Positions 52,922 to 61,482 of a DNA stretch of 64,000 nucleotides are shown here, piece after piece; position 1 is the stretch's first letter, and each line of letters begins with the position of its first letter. The stretch is taken from the NCBI GenBank assembly GCA_934432725.1, contig CAKRZE010000009.1:37159-101158 (forward strand), given 5' to 3'. The position numbers and the translations under genes are program-made. The notes beneath the pieces were generated by a model, which saw nothing but the letters and a program-made list of their open reading frames with translations, made no database searches and was not told the DNA's origin. This DNA comes from an uncultured Eubacteriales bacterium (lineage in GTDB: Bacteria; Bacillota; Clostridia; Oscillospirales; CAG-272).

Positions 52922-53152
52922 TTAGGGATTTACCCTAACAAGGTCGTGTGGGCACAGGATGCGATGCTCGCCAAGCCAAGCGTGGAAACAAAGACGATGC
53001 TTGCTAAGGTAATGTCGCAGCAACATCACCCGAATTTGGATAGCCAAATTCAGTGCTTGCTGAGACGATATATATAATTTTACATAATTTGAATCATTAT
53101 CTACTACACTTTTTATCTTGTAATCCTTTTCACGTTTCGTATTTGTTCTTAT
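52922..53152 (-). pseudogene. Small cassette gene with lost start codon
   Basis: Directly after the stop of the sigma-like gene a 76-codon frame runs to a TAA at 52922, 22 bases before the next gene. It ends with CFHAWLGEHRILCPHDLVRV and looks coding. The position where a start is expected reads ATA, one base after the upstream stop (TAAC-ATA), and no ATG or GTG with a ribosome binding site lies near the front. An ATG-to-ATA change is the simplest reading; internal starts would give a much shorter product. Family unknown. Confidence 0.5.
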
Positions 53153-53153
53153 G

Positions 53154-53726
53154 TTAATTTCTTTTAAAAACTATATTCTTATATTTGAAACATTTAATCG
53201 GGTTAAATTTAAGTTCGCTCGCTTTTCTCGTCATATCCATACCTCGTTTCAATTCTTTTTTCGCTTCAAACAAGTGCCATTTGACAGTACCGAGCGGAAT
53301 CCCCAGCTCTCCCGCAATATCCGCCTGCCTGCGATTCTCAAAGTAATACGCAATCACGATTCTTCTTTGCAGCTTAGAAAGGTAAGCGATCTCACTCCTA
53401 AAACGGCGGAGGGCGTCTGTATTGCCGTCGGTGTCCAGTTCAAAGCACGGATCTGCAATCAGCTCCGCCGCTTCATCAATTGAAACGCCGACCATACTTC
53501 CGGCAGCATCCCGATAGTAGTTGCTGAGCGCGTTATGGGCAACGGTCCAGACGAATTTCCCCATGTCTGCAATGTCAGCCTTAATAAGGAGCGCACGGAA
53601 CACCCTTATCGCAATCTCCTGAGACAAATCCTCTGCATCGTAGACATTTTTACACCTCTTCAGCGTAAATCCGAATATTGGCTTCAGATATTCAGCTACG
53701 GTTTTTTCTACGTCTTGCCTTTTCAC
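53154..53726 (-). CDS. Sigma-70 family RNA polymerase sigma factor of the mobile cassette
   Basis: This protein of about 190 residues has an ECF-type layout: region 2 with AEDLSQEIAIRVFRAL near residue 35 and region 4 with LQRRIVIAYYFENRRQADIAGELGIPLGTVKWHLFEA cut in two helices. I place the start at the GTG at 53726 because GAGGTG lies seven bases upstream; ATG at 53741 overlaps that site. Its AT-rich sequence differs from the rest of the window. Such sigma factors in mobile elements often control element genes; no partner anti-sigma is adjacent. Confidence 0.82.
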   Translation of the reverse strand: MKRQDVEKTVAEYLKPIFGFTLKRCKNVYDAEDLSQEIAIRVFRALLIKADIADMGKFVWTVAHNALSNYYRDAAGSMVGVSIDEAAELIADPCFELDTDGNTDALRRFRSEIAYLSKLQRRIVIAYYFENRRQADIAGELGIPLGTVKWHLFEAKKELKRGMDMTRKASELKFNPIKCFKYKNIVFKRN

Positions 53727-54445
53727 TTGTTTGCACCTCATTGAAAGCTTTCACCTATATAGACACACGAATCTGAAAAGGTTGGAACTTTTTCATCCCT
53801 GCACAGGTCCGGACCTGCGCAAGGAGTATATCTTTTATCATTTATCGTTAAAGACAGAAACTGCTCCCGGCAAAGCCGTGCGCCTGAAGCACATCCGCGT
53901 TTCTTTGCCGCATGGCTCGGAGAATGCTCTGCGGAGATTATTCTTTCTAAGCTCATTATACCGTTTTTCGACTGCTTTGCAAGGACCAAAAATGTAAAAA
54001 CACGCGGAACCCATTTCTGAATTCTGCGTGTTTTTGCTGCACCCTCAATCGGCAGATTCAGATGAATGCTTAAAAAACATCCTCATGAGAACCTGCCTTT
54101 TCATATCTTTTCAGGTATTCTCTTTGTCAATCCCGAATTTCGATCCGTCACCCGAATCGGTTCATAAACCGCCTCCGCTCCGTTCGCCCAGTCCTTCTGC
54201 GAGGACGGAAGCTGCAGTATGACGAAATAAGCCCGCGTATCGCCTTTGCTTCGCCGCCGCTGTCAACTGCATCGCAAATACGTGTTTTTCTGAAGAACCG
54301 GAGCAGTGCCGGCGAGCTGTCATCCCCCGGCAACCAGCATTTTGATATGCGTCCCTTTCCGCCTTCTGCGACCTCATTTTATCGCATTGACCTCAACCCA
54401 AGCACAAAGTTTCTTTATTTTTCGAGAAATTCATCTTTTTACCAT
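53727..54445. other. Gap after the mobile cassette
   Basis: Contains a terminator at about 53996-54035 and otherwise no recognisable gene. The cassette boundary on this side is not marked by a repeat of the tRNA end. Confidence 0.4.
53996..54035. terminator. Terminator-like hairpin, 54.0 kb
   Basis: AAAACACGC-GGAA pairs with TTC-GCGTGTTTT around a short loop, with A and T runs on both sides, so it could work in either direction. Confidence 0.55.
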
Positions 54446-54490
54446 TATATCACAAGCAAAAATGCGTGCCTGCACAGGCATTTTTGCGCC
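54446..54490. repeat. Mosaic intergenic repeat, copy 3 (module A)
   Basis: The stem GCAAAAATGC/GCATTTTTGC (54456-54487) follows ATTATATCACAA. Compared with copies at 17.5 and 20.7 kb, the last base pair of the stem changed from T-A to C-G on both sides. It lies in the gap before the XRE gene. Confidence 0.7.
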
Positions 54491-54739
54491 GTCCATCAAG
54501 GAACACATGCGCCTTTGGTACATCGACGGAGGTCCCGGCAAAGACTTGCGCTGCAAGGCTTTCTGTGTGTATTATATCATAATGCAGCAGATTTTTCAAA
54601 TTTGCTTTTATGCTCCATTGGGCAGCACCGCCGTTCATCCAAGGATTGCTTGGATTTGAAACAATGAATTGATCATTGCTTTTTGAAAAATTTGTGTTAT
54701 CCTATAAGCACACCGGTGAAAAATTTTGGAGGAGCTTTT

Positions 54740-55927
54740 ATGCAGCTTGATTTGGGAAAGAAAATACGCGAGCTTCGCCAGCGTGACAGACGCACACAGG
54801 AATCCCTTGCCGAGGCAATCGGCGTAACATCGCAGGCGGTTTCGCGATGGGAAGCAAACGGAGGATACCCCGATATGGAAATGATTCCGTCCATCGCTCA
54901 TTATTTTGGCATTTCCATCGATGAACTTTTCGGTTATAACAATGAACGTTCCAAAAAAATCGATGAGTTGACTGAAAAAATAGAATCCATGAATGCCCAA
55001 AATAACGGCGTGGACAGAAATATCGACGAATGTATCTCATTGGCGAGAACTGCATTGATCGAATTCCCCGGAAACAAAAAAATCATGCTATGCCTCGCTT
55101 CTGCATTGTATAATGCGGGGTATGTCCGACATGGAGAACACCATTTATCGGACGATGAAGGATATGACATTTTGGATGCCGAAAAGCATCGAACCTATTC
55201 GGAATGGAAGGAGGCAATATCGCTTTATGAAAAATGCCTGAAAACAATGGAGGACGGAGCGTTACGTCACCGTGTGATCCGTGAGCTTACTCAGTTGTAC
55301 CTGAATACAGGAAACCATACAAGAGCCATTGAAGTAATTGAAACAGCTCCGGACATTTATGGCTCAAGAGCGTTTCTGAAAACGAGGGCAGCAGACGGAA
55401 AGGAACGCGCAGCGGCATACGGAGAGGCTTTGCTGAAAACAGTCAAAGCCTGTTCCGAGCTTATGGTGGGCGGAGTCGTTGCTTCCGGAAGGAATATGTC
55501 CCCTGCCGATAAGGTACAGAGCCTGCGCGGAGCGATCGACATTTTCAGCAATATCTGCACCGACGGAAATTATGGAATGTACCGTCCTTATATCGCCAGA
55601 ATCCATACACTGCTTTCAGTGTACCTGTGGTTAGACGGTAAAAAAGACGAAGCGTTTGAAGCATTGGATTGCGCTCTTGCACAGCTCGAACGCTTTGAGA
55701 AAGACTGCAGAGAAGGTGCAGAATACTATACCGCACCTCTGGTACGTATGATTAACTATGACGCAGCAGACGACGATTCCCGCCCGCACATATCATATGC
55801 AACGCTGGTCGAAGATTGGCCCTGGTGGAAAGTACCCGAAGAGTCGCTCGTAAGACCCGAAATACAGGCGGATCCCCGTTTTGATGAATGGGCAGCAAAA
55901 ACGCGGGCATATGAGAAAAAGTGCTGA
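54740..55927 (+). CDS. XRE family transcriptional regulator with TPR-like region
   Basis: This 395-residue protein starts with a helix-turn-helix (TQESLAEAIGVTSQAVSRWE, PSIAHYFGISIDELFGY), as in Cro/C1 repressors. The rest is helical with repeat-like segments (CISLARTALIEFPGNKK, EAISLYEKCLKTMED, ALDCALAQLERFEKDC), as in peptide- or protein-sensing TPR regulators. GGAGGAG stands before the ATG at 54740. It is a single gene between two terminators; targets unknown. Confidence 0.85.
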   Translation: MQLDLGKKIRELRQRDRRTQESLAEAIGVTSQAVSRWEANGGYPDMEMIPSIAHYFGISIDELFGYNNERSKKIDELTEKIESMNAQNNGVDRNIDECISLARTALIEFPGNKKIMLCLASALYNAGYVRHGEHHLSDDEGYDILDAEKHRTYSEWKEAISLYEKCLKTMEDGALRHRVIRELTQLYLNTGNHTRAIEVIETAPDIYGSRAFLKTRAADGKERAAAYGEALLKTVKACSELMVGGVVASGRNMSPADKVQSLRGAIDIFSNICTDGNYGMYRPYIARIHTLLSVYLWLDGKKDEAFEALDCALAQLERFEKDCREGAEYYTAPLVRMINYDAADDDSRPHISYATLVEDWPWWKVPEESLVRPEIQADPRFDEWAAKTRAYEKKC

Positions 55928-56015
55928 AGGCGGTTATCAGAGCTGCCATCGCTGACAAGACGAACGAATGTGATAACCTGTCCTGTTCCCGCATGCCCTG
56001 CCGCCATTCGGTCGC

Positions 56016-56043
56016 GGCGCCGGGCGTTTTACAGCCCGGCGCC
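56016..56043 (+). terminator. Terminator of the XRE gene
   Basis: A perfect 10-bp stem, GGCGCCGGGC with GCCCGGCGCC, around GTTTTACA, followed by a modest T-rich stretch. The rest of the 55928-56289 gap shows no gene. Confidence 0.7.
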
Positions 56044-56289
56044 TTCTGCATTTCGTCCTGTGTTTTGCCGTTTTCCCAAATGGCGAAAATAAAGCCGTAC
56101 ACACACCTCATTTCTTCCATATATGCCTTTCTTCGGCTTGCCGGCGGTGATGCTCCCGCCATTGATACCGCAAGATCAGAAATAATAAAACAGATACACT
56201 TATATATGAAGATCGTAAAAATCATTCTGAGAAGCAATCCCCTATGCATGCGGTCCGGAGGGCAATACGCACCCGCAGAGCATCCGCAC

Positions 56290-56318
56290 TTGAAAAAAGC
56301 AACAAAATGTGCTATCCT
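56290..56318 (+). promoter_or_regulatory. Promoter of the 56-63 kb operon
   Basis: TTGAAA, 17 bases, TATCCT, 57 bases before the start codon of the sigma factor. Confidence 0.6.
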
Positions 56319-56374
56319 TATTTTGTGCGCCGCACAATACCTACCGGGCATACATCCGAAGGGAGGCTCTTTCC

Positions 56375-56938
56375 GTGTTGACTTTACCGATATTTATGAC
56401 AATTGAAAACGATGAAGAGCGTTCTCTTGCGGAAAGCTTATATCTTACATATAAGAGCCGCATGTACGGTATCGCTTACGCAATCCTGCATACCCGCGAG
56501 GATGCGGAAGACGCCGTGATGGACGCTGTATGCAGCATCGTAAAAAACATTTCACTGTTTTCCCCTGTCTCGCGAAACAAAACCGAAGCGCTCATTGTTG
56601 TAATTGTCAGGAATGCCGCAATCAACAGATATCATTATAAAAAACGCAGAAACACGTCCTCTCTGGAGGAAACCGCAAATTACATTCCGGACAGCGATCC
56701 GACGTCTGAGGAAATGTTCGGGCAGAAGGAGGATTATGAAGGACTGCTTCAGGCGATCCGGACGCTTGCTCCGATCTATCGGGATGCTCTGCTTCTGAAA
56801 TATCTTTATGAGTACGACAACGGCACAATTGCCTCTGTGACAGGTGTTGCCGAAGCAACCGTCCGTGTCAGACTGATGCGGGCAAAGGAAAAGCTGTCCG
56901 AACTTTTGAAGGGAGGTGAGCCGGATGGGGAAAAATGA
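56375..56938 (+). CDS. Sigma-70 family RNA polymerase sigma factor (ECF-like)
   Basis: This 187-residue sigma factor has region 2 with YAILHTREDAEDAVMDAVCS near residue 35 and region 4 with ALLLKYLYEYDNGTIASVTG and VAEATVRVRLMRAKEKL. The start is GTG at 56375 with GGGAGG eight bases upstream; the ATG nine codons later lacks such a site. It overlaps the anti-sigma gene by 14 bases, so the two are co-translated. It is expected to control its own operon. Confidence 0.9.
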   Translation: MLTLPIFMTIENDEERSLAESLYLTYKSRMYGIAYAILHTREDAEDAVMDAVCSIVKNISLFSPVSRNKTEALIVVIVRNAAINRYHYKKRRNTSSLEETANYIPDSDPTSEEMFGQKEDYEGLLQAIRTLAPIYRDALLLKYLYEYDNGTIASVTGVAEATVRVRLMRAKEKLSELLKGGEPDGEK

Positions 56939-58208
56939 GCTTAAGAATGTTCTTGCGATGCTTGAAGCCGATAACGCAGCGGAGCTTAACAGCCATCCGG
57001 ATATGCACCGTTTTCCGAAAAGCTTTGAGCGCCGTGCCGTCTCGGTTTGCCGCGGAGCTGCCGTTGCTTGCCGTTCACCTCACCGTCACCGCCGTCTGCC
57101 GCTTTGGGCAGCCGCCGTCATTGCGGTGCTTCTCGGCGCACTTGTGACAGGATGTGCGGTTGCGGTATATCGGTATTTCACCAGATACATACCCAACTAC
57201 GGCATTGTCGATATGTTCAGCAATATAAAAATGCTTGCGACCGAAGAAGCGGTCAAGGTGGGCGACATGAAGCTTGAAACCGTTTTGTATATCAGGAATG
57301 GCGACTCCGGCATTGTCCGTCTTTGGGCATCCGGTCCGGCACTGTCGGACGGCTGGGGCGACAGCGAATGGATGACGACACCGGTATTCACCCTGAAAAC
57401 AGACAACGGCGAGTATCCCGTCTTCGCAACATCCGCTTCGACAGGTGCCGCCGGGGGCTTTTATGAGTGCGAAGCACAGAATGTGAAAGCCTTTGACCGT
57501 GCGGCGATCATCCGGAACGGCTCGGAACAGACTCTTGCCCTGCATGATATATCCGAAAAGGGCTATACGGTTTCCGCGTGGGCGGAATATGACGGTATCA
57601 CGATCAAAGCGCTGCCGCTTTATGCAAACAGCAGAATTATCATTCTGTGTACAGAGGGGATCGCGGATGCGCAGTATGTATCGGCGACACTGACCGTCTA
57701 TGATTCGCTCGGAAACACCGCAAAGGCAAGGTCGGGACATGAGGAAAACGGATGGCACGTATTGACCGCCGACGAACGTCTGCCGGGCGGGATTGTAAAG
57801 ATCGAAATTGACAGCCTGCGCGTCCGCTGTACGCCGCCGGAGGATGTCAGTTTTGAGTTTTCCGTCCCGGCAGATGACGGTGAGTATGCTCTTGATGGCA
57901 CACTGATCGACAACGATGTTTTCACGGAACACGCCATGAGCATAAGGCGCGAAGGGAACGATGTGTACCTGACAACCAAGATCGTTGCCCATAAGTACGA
58001 GCCGCTGACCGATTTTTATATTGACTATGATTCACCCGGTGTGCGTATGGAGGATTGGAACACGGTCGGAACCGATACCGTCATGTATCGGTTTCAGATC
58101 AAGCCCGATACCGACAGGATTGTATTGACAGCAACCGGATACATGTACATGATACGGGATGCGCAAAACAGACCGCTCGGCACGATTGAAATCCAAAAAA
58201 GCAGGTAA
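56925..58208 (+). CDS. Membrane anti-sigma factor with large extracellular domain
   Basis: This 427-residue protein has a cytoplasmic head of about 60 residues (LKNVLAMLEADNAAEL), one membrane segment (LWAAAVIAVLLGALVTGCAV), and an extracellular region of about 340 residues rich in beta strands. The layout resembles DUF4179-type anti-sigma factors. It should bind the overlapping sigma factor and release it on an outside signal; the large domain is the likely sensor. GGAGG precedes the ATG at 56925. A terminator-like hairpin follows, so downstream genes may be made at a lower level. Confidence 0.8.
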   Translation: MGKNELKNVLAMLEADNAAELNSHPDMHRFPKSFERRAVSVCRGAAVACRSPHRHRRLPLWAAAVIAVLLGALVTGCAVAVYRYFTRYIPNYGIVDMFSNIKMLATEEAVKVGDMKLETVLYIRNGDSGIVRLWASGPALSDGWGDSEWMTTPVFTLKTDNGEYPVFATSASTGAAGGFYECEAQNVKAFDRAAIIRNGSEQTLALHDISEKGYTVSAWAEYDGITIKALPLYANSRIIILCTEGIADAQYVSATLTVYDSLGNTAKARSGHEENGWHVLTADERLPGGIVKIEIDSLRVRCTPPEDVSFEFSVPADDGEYALDGTLIDNDVFTEHAMSIRREGNDVYLTTKIVAHKYEPLTDFYIDYDSPGVRMEDWNTVGTDTVMYRFQIKPDTDRIVLTATGYMYMIRDAQNRPLGTIEIQKSR

Positions 58209-58213
58209 ACACC

Positions 58214-58250
58214 AAAGAACCGCATGAAATTTTGCGGTTCTTTTCATTTT
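58214..58250 (+). terminator. Terminator or attenuator inside the 56-63 kb operon
   Basis: AAAGAACCGCA pairs with TGCGGTTCTTTT around a short loop and is followed by CATTTTTT. It lies between the sigma/anti-sigma pair and the lipoprotein genes and could make a two-level operon. Confidence 0.7.
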
Positions 58251-58309
58251 TTGAAACAGATGTCCGTGCCCGATTGTTATATAGAGCAGCACCGAAAGGA
58301 GAATTGTGT

Positions 58310-59479
58310 ATGAGACGCTTATTTTTAATTCTGACTGCCGGAGTCCTGCTGCTTGCGCTCCTGTCCTGCGGCAGACAAAAAAGCGATCCGGACAGAAAAC
58401 CGTACACGGACAATTATGTTTACACCATGTGGAAAACACCGGACGCCTCGGTGTCTACACTGTATCGGATCAATGTCATAAATGCAGCCGGAACGCCGGT
58501 CTGCCCCGATCCGTTGTGCGGACATGATACAAACGAATGCCCGTTTTTCAGCATCAATACCACCGGCTCCGGCATTGTCGGGAGCAGTATATATTACCTC
58601 AGGGGCAGTGTACCGATGAAGTATTGCAGACAGGTGTGCCGTTTCAATCTGGAATCCGGGAAGCTTGAGATTCTGTACGAAAACAATGCCGCAACGATCG
58701 CAAGGCTGTTTGTTTTTGAGGATTACATTTATTTTCTCGAACTAACGGACGATGGCAATGACTCCCCGATATACGCGTTCCGCCTCATGCGTTACGGCAT
58801 CCGTGACAGAAAGACTGTTGATCTCGGAAACACGGGCGCCCAGAAAAACGTAGATATCTACGACTGCGTTGGTGGCAGGCTGTACTGGGAGGACGCAGGT
58901 GATGCCGAAACCTACTTTTCGACCGACATAGACGGCAAGAACCGTATGGATGGCGACCGATTGCCCGACCGCACCCGTTCGGGCAATTACAGCGTCATGA
59001 CAGAAAACATTCAGGTGATCGATCGCGCTTATATCAATATGTATACCTGCGATGTTGTCAGCAAGAATCTGACGAGTGGAGAAACCTCCGTCATTGTCAG
59101 AAACAATCCCTCATTCCCTATGGTCTATGACGGGAAAGTGTTTTATTACAGATTTCAGGAGGAGCCGCTTCTGATAGGAGACGTAGTTGACGAGGACAGC
59201 GGGGAGAGAAAAAAGATATTTGATGCTCGCGGCACAAAGCTGTACGTCTGCGATTTTGACGGGCAGAATGACCGTCTGCTCTGCGATATTGCCGGCAGCG
59301 GGTACCTGTTCGGGATTACAAACAATATGCTCTGGAGCTCAGGAAACGGAGAATATTACTGCACGACTCTGATCAGCTACCGGCAATCAGAGGACGGTCA
59401 GACAGTCGAACGGGGTGAGAATGCGATCACCGTCATCCATGTGAAAACGGGAAGCTATAGGATCGCAAAAATGGAGTGA
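58310..59479 (+). CDS. Lipoprotein with CPDPLCGH motif (paralogue A)
   Basis: This 389-residue protein has a lipoprotein signal (LLLALLSCG). Near residue 65 it carries CPDPLCGHDTNECPF, a C-x4-C-x-H-x4-C arrangement that could bind metal or form disulfides. The rest has repeated short strands (GSSIYYLRG, EDYIYFLEL, GKVFYYRF) at regular spacing, suggesting a beta propeller. It is a paralogue of the next gene. AAAGGAG precedes the ATG. The family is known to me only as an uncharacterised type in gut Clostridia. Confidence 0.78.
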   Translation: MRRLFLILTAGVLLLALLSCGRQKSDPDRKPYTDNYVYTMWKTPDASVSTLYRINVINAAGTPVCPDPLCGHDTNECPFFSINTTGSGIVGSSIYYLRGSVPMKYCRQVCRFNLESGKLEILYENNAATIARLFVFEDYIYFLELTDDGNDSPIYAFRLMRYGIRDRKTVDLGNTGAQKNVDIYDCVGGRLYWEDAGDAETYFSTDIDGKNRMDGDRLPDRTRSGNYSVMTENIQVIDRAYINMYTCDVVSKNLTSGETSVIVRNNPSFPMVYDGKVFYYRFQEEPLLIGDVVDEDSGERKKIFDARGTKLYVCDFDGQNDRLLCDIAGSGYLFGITNNMLWSSGNGEYYCTTLISYRQSEDGQTVERGENAITVIHVKTGSYRIAKME

Positions 59480-59483
59480 TCGG

Positions 59484-60620
59484 ATGATGAAAAAATTTTC
59501 CGCAATTCTCGCGCTGCTTTTTGCGCTGATGTGCGCAGCCTGCACAAAGGATGCTGTGCCGGAGATAGACGTCAATTACACGGATAACTACATTTACGCG
59601 AACATGAACGGCACCTTTTTCCGCTTCAATGCGGACAACGCCACAGCGTCGCCGCTTTGTCCCGACCCTTTGTGTGGGCACAACGATGAACATTGTCCGT
59701 TCTTTCACATGGAGGGCGACCCGGTTTTCCGTGGGCAGTATATATACTATCTTTCCGGCGGTTCGGACTATGGCGGGGCGACCCGTCTGTGCAGCTTCAA
59801 TTTGCAGACAGGACGGTACAAAGTAATGTACACCGCAAGCGGCGGGACACTGTCAGGCATGAACCAAGCCGGGGAGTATGTCTATTGCAATCTCAGCCGA
59901 TTGTCCGAGGACGGAACGGTTTCATTCCTTTTGATGAAATGCAGCATCAAAAACAATGCCGTCACCTCACTGACCGACGGTGGTCTGCCGGTTCCGCAGA
60001 ATCTGATTGCCGCTCGCGACGGACGGCTTTTCTGGAATACGGGCTCCGGCGAATATTACTCCACCGATATGGCATATCAAAACAGGATTGACGGCGACAG
60101 AGGCTATGCTGACAGACTTTCAAGCGGAGAGTATTCCTTTATCGTTGAACCAACGGGTGAGGTCAAGGGCGTACCGGGCAGTAAGCTACCTGCGTTTCGG
60201 CTGCTGCGAAAAAGCCGGATGACAGGTGAGACTGTCACCGTGGTTCCCGAGATGTGCGCTTTCCCGGCGATATATCAGAACAGCATTCTTTATTTCAAAT
60301 TTCAGGATGCGGTCCCGCTGATCGGGCACATGAAGGACGAGATTTCAGGTGAGCAGATTGCGGTTACCGACAAAAATGGGGGAAAGCTGTATATATGCGA
60401 TCTTGACGGCAAGGGTGAGCGGCTTCTGTGTGACATCAGCGATTCCGGGTGCACTTTCACCGGTGCTGTCGGTGTCTCCGGGAAAAGCGGGACCGGCGAC
60501 TATATCGGCATTGAGCTGTACACCTACGACAGTGACGGAGAATACGTCCGGCGCGGGAAAAGCGCACTTCTGCTGATCAACATCAAAACAGGCGAAAATA
60601 AAATCGTGAGGACTGACTGA
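59484..60620 (+). CDS. Lipoprotein with CPDPLCGH motif (paralogue B)
   Basis: This 378-residue paralogue of the preceding gene has the lipobox FALMCAAC and CPDPLCGHNDEHCPFF near residue 60. Strand repeats recur (GQYIYYLSGG, GEYVYCNLS, NSILYFKFQ, GKLYICDLDG). It starts four bases after the previous stop, with GGAG seven bases upstream, and ends one base before the ABC ATPase. The pair may form a surface complex that senses or hands over the substrate of the transporter; this is inferred from context. Confidence 0.78.
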   Translation: MMKKFSAILALLFALMCAACTKDAVPEIDVNYTDNYIYANMNGTFFRFNADNATASPLCPDPLCGHNDEHCPFFHMEGDPVFRGQYIYYLSGGSDYGGATRLCSFNLQTGRYKVMYTASGGTLSGMNQAGEYVYCNLSRLSEDGTVSFLLMKCSIKNNAVTSLTDGGLPVPQNLIAARDGRLFWNTGSGEYYSTDMAYQNRIDGDRGYADRLSSGEYSFIVEPTGEVKGVPGSKLPAFRLLRKSRMTGETVTVVPEMCAFPAIYQNSILYFKFQDAVPLIGHMKDEISGEQIAVTDKNGGKLYICDLDGKGERLLCDISDSGCTFTGAVGVSGKSGTGDYIGIELYTYDSDGEYVRRGKSALLLINIKTGENKIVRTD

Positions 60621-60621
60621 T

Positions 60622-61482
60622 ATGCTTGATATGAAAAACATCTCCAAAAAATACGGCAGGGCAACGGCACTCAAAGGCGTAAATATCAGCCTTGACAGCG
60701 GAATATACGCCCTTCTCGGACCGAACGGAAGCGGAAAATCGACCATGATGAACATCATTGCCGGGATTCTGCCGCCCTCTGACGGCGAGGTCCTTTACAA
60801 CGGTAAGAGCACCCGTTCGCTCGGATCGGAGTACCGCGAAAGGATCGGATATATGCCGCAGTACCCCGGCATGTACCCGTCGTTTACGGTGCGGGATTTT
60901 CTGCTCTATATGTCCGAGCTGAAAGGACTTCCGCGCGGTAGCGAGGGGGAGGTGGATTACATACTGCGGCGCGTTGAGCTGGATGACTGTGCCGACCGGA
61001 AAATTTCTGCGCTTTCCGGCGGCATGAAGCAGCGGCTGTCGCTTGCGCAGGCGGTTCTCGGCTCGCCGGAGATCATCATTCTCGACGAGCCGACGGCAGG
61101 ACTTGACCCAAAGCAGCGCATTGCCGTGCGCAACTTTATCTCGGAGACAGCGTCGGACAGAACGGTGCTGTGGGCGACGCACATCGTTCCGGACATTGAA
61201 GGAATCGCCCGCGAGGTCATCATTCTGAAGCAAGGCGAAGTCACGGATATTGCCGCTCCGGAAAAGCTGATACAAAAAATGAGCGGCAAGGTCTGGAGTG
61301 TCCATGTTGAGCATAACGCCGCCGAGGAGTTCAGAAAGAAATATCGCATTTGCTCCACCGTTCCGGATGCCGACGGTCTGACGCTGCGTCTTTTGAGTGA
61401 AGGTCAGCCATGTGAGGGCGCCGTGTCGCTTGCGCCGACATTGGAGGATTATTATTTATATATTTTCGGTGATATGCTATGA
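60622..61482 (+). CDS. ABC transporter ATP-binding protein
   Basis: This 286-residue ATPase has all core motifs: Walker A GPNGSGKST near residue 36, Q-loop MPQYPGM, signature LSGGMKQRLSLAQ, Walker B IIILDEPTAGLD, and a switch histidine in LWATHIV. The sequence resembles ATPases of ABC-2 type exporters. About 75 residues follow the core. It overlaps the permease start by four bases (ATGA). Confidence 0.95.
   Translation: MLDMKNISKKYGRATALKGVNISLDSGIYALLGPNGSGKSTMMNIIAGILPPSDGEVLYNGKSTRSLGSEYRERIGYMPQYPGMYPSFTVRDFLLYMSELKGLPRGSEGEVDYILRRVELDDCADRKISALSGGMKQRLSLAQAVLGSPEIIILDEPTAGLDPKQRIAVRNFISETASDRTVLWATHIVPDIEGIAREVIILKQGEVTDIAAPEKLIQKMSGKVWSVHVEHNAAEEFRKKYRICSTVPDADGLTLRLLSEGQPCEGAVSLAPTLEDYYLYIFGDML

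Noticed and set aside
52089..53741. Complete integrative element with att sites at tRNA-Leu
   Set aside because: No integrase and no second copy of the tRNA 3' end were found, so only a remnant is claimed.
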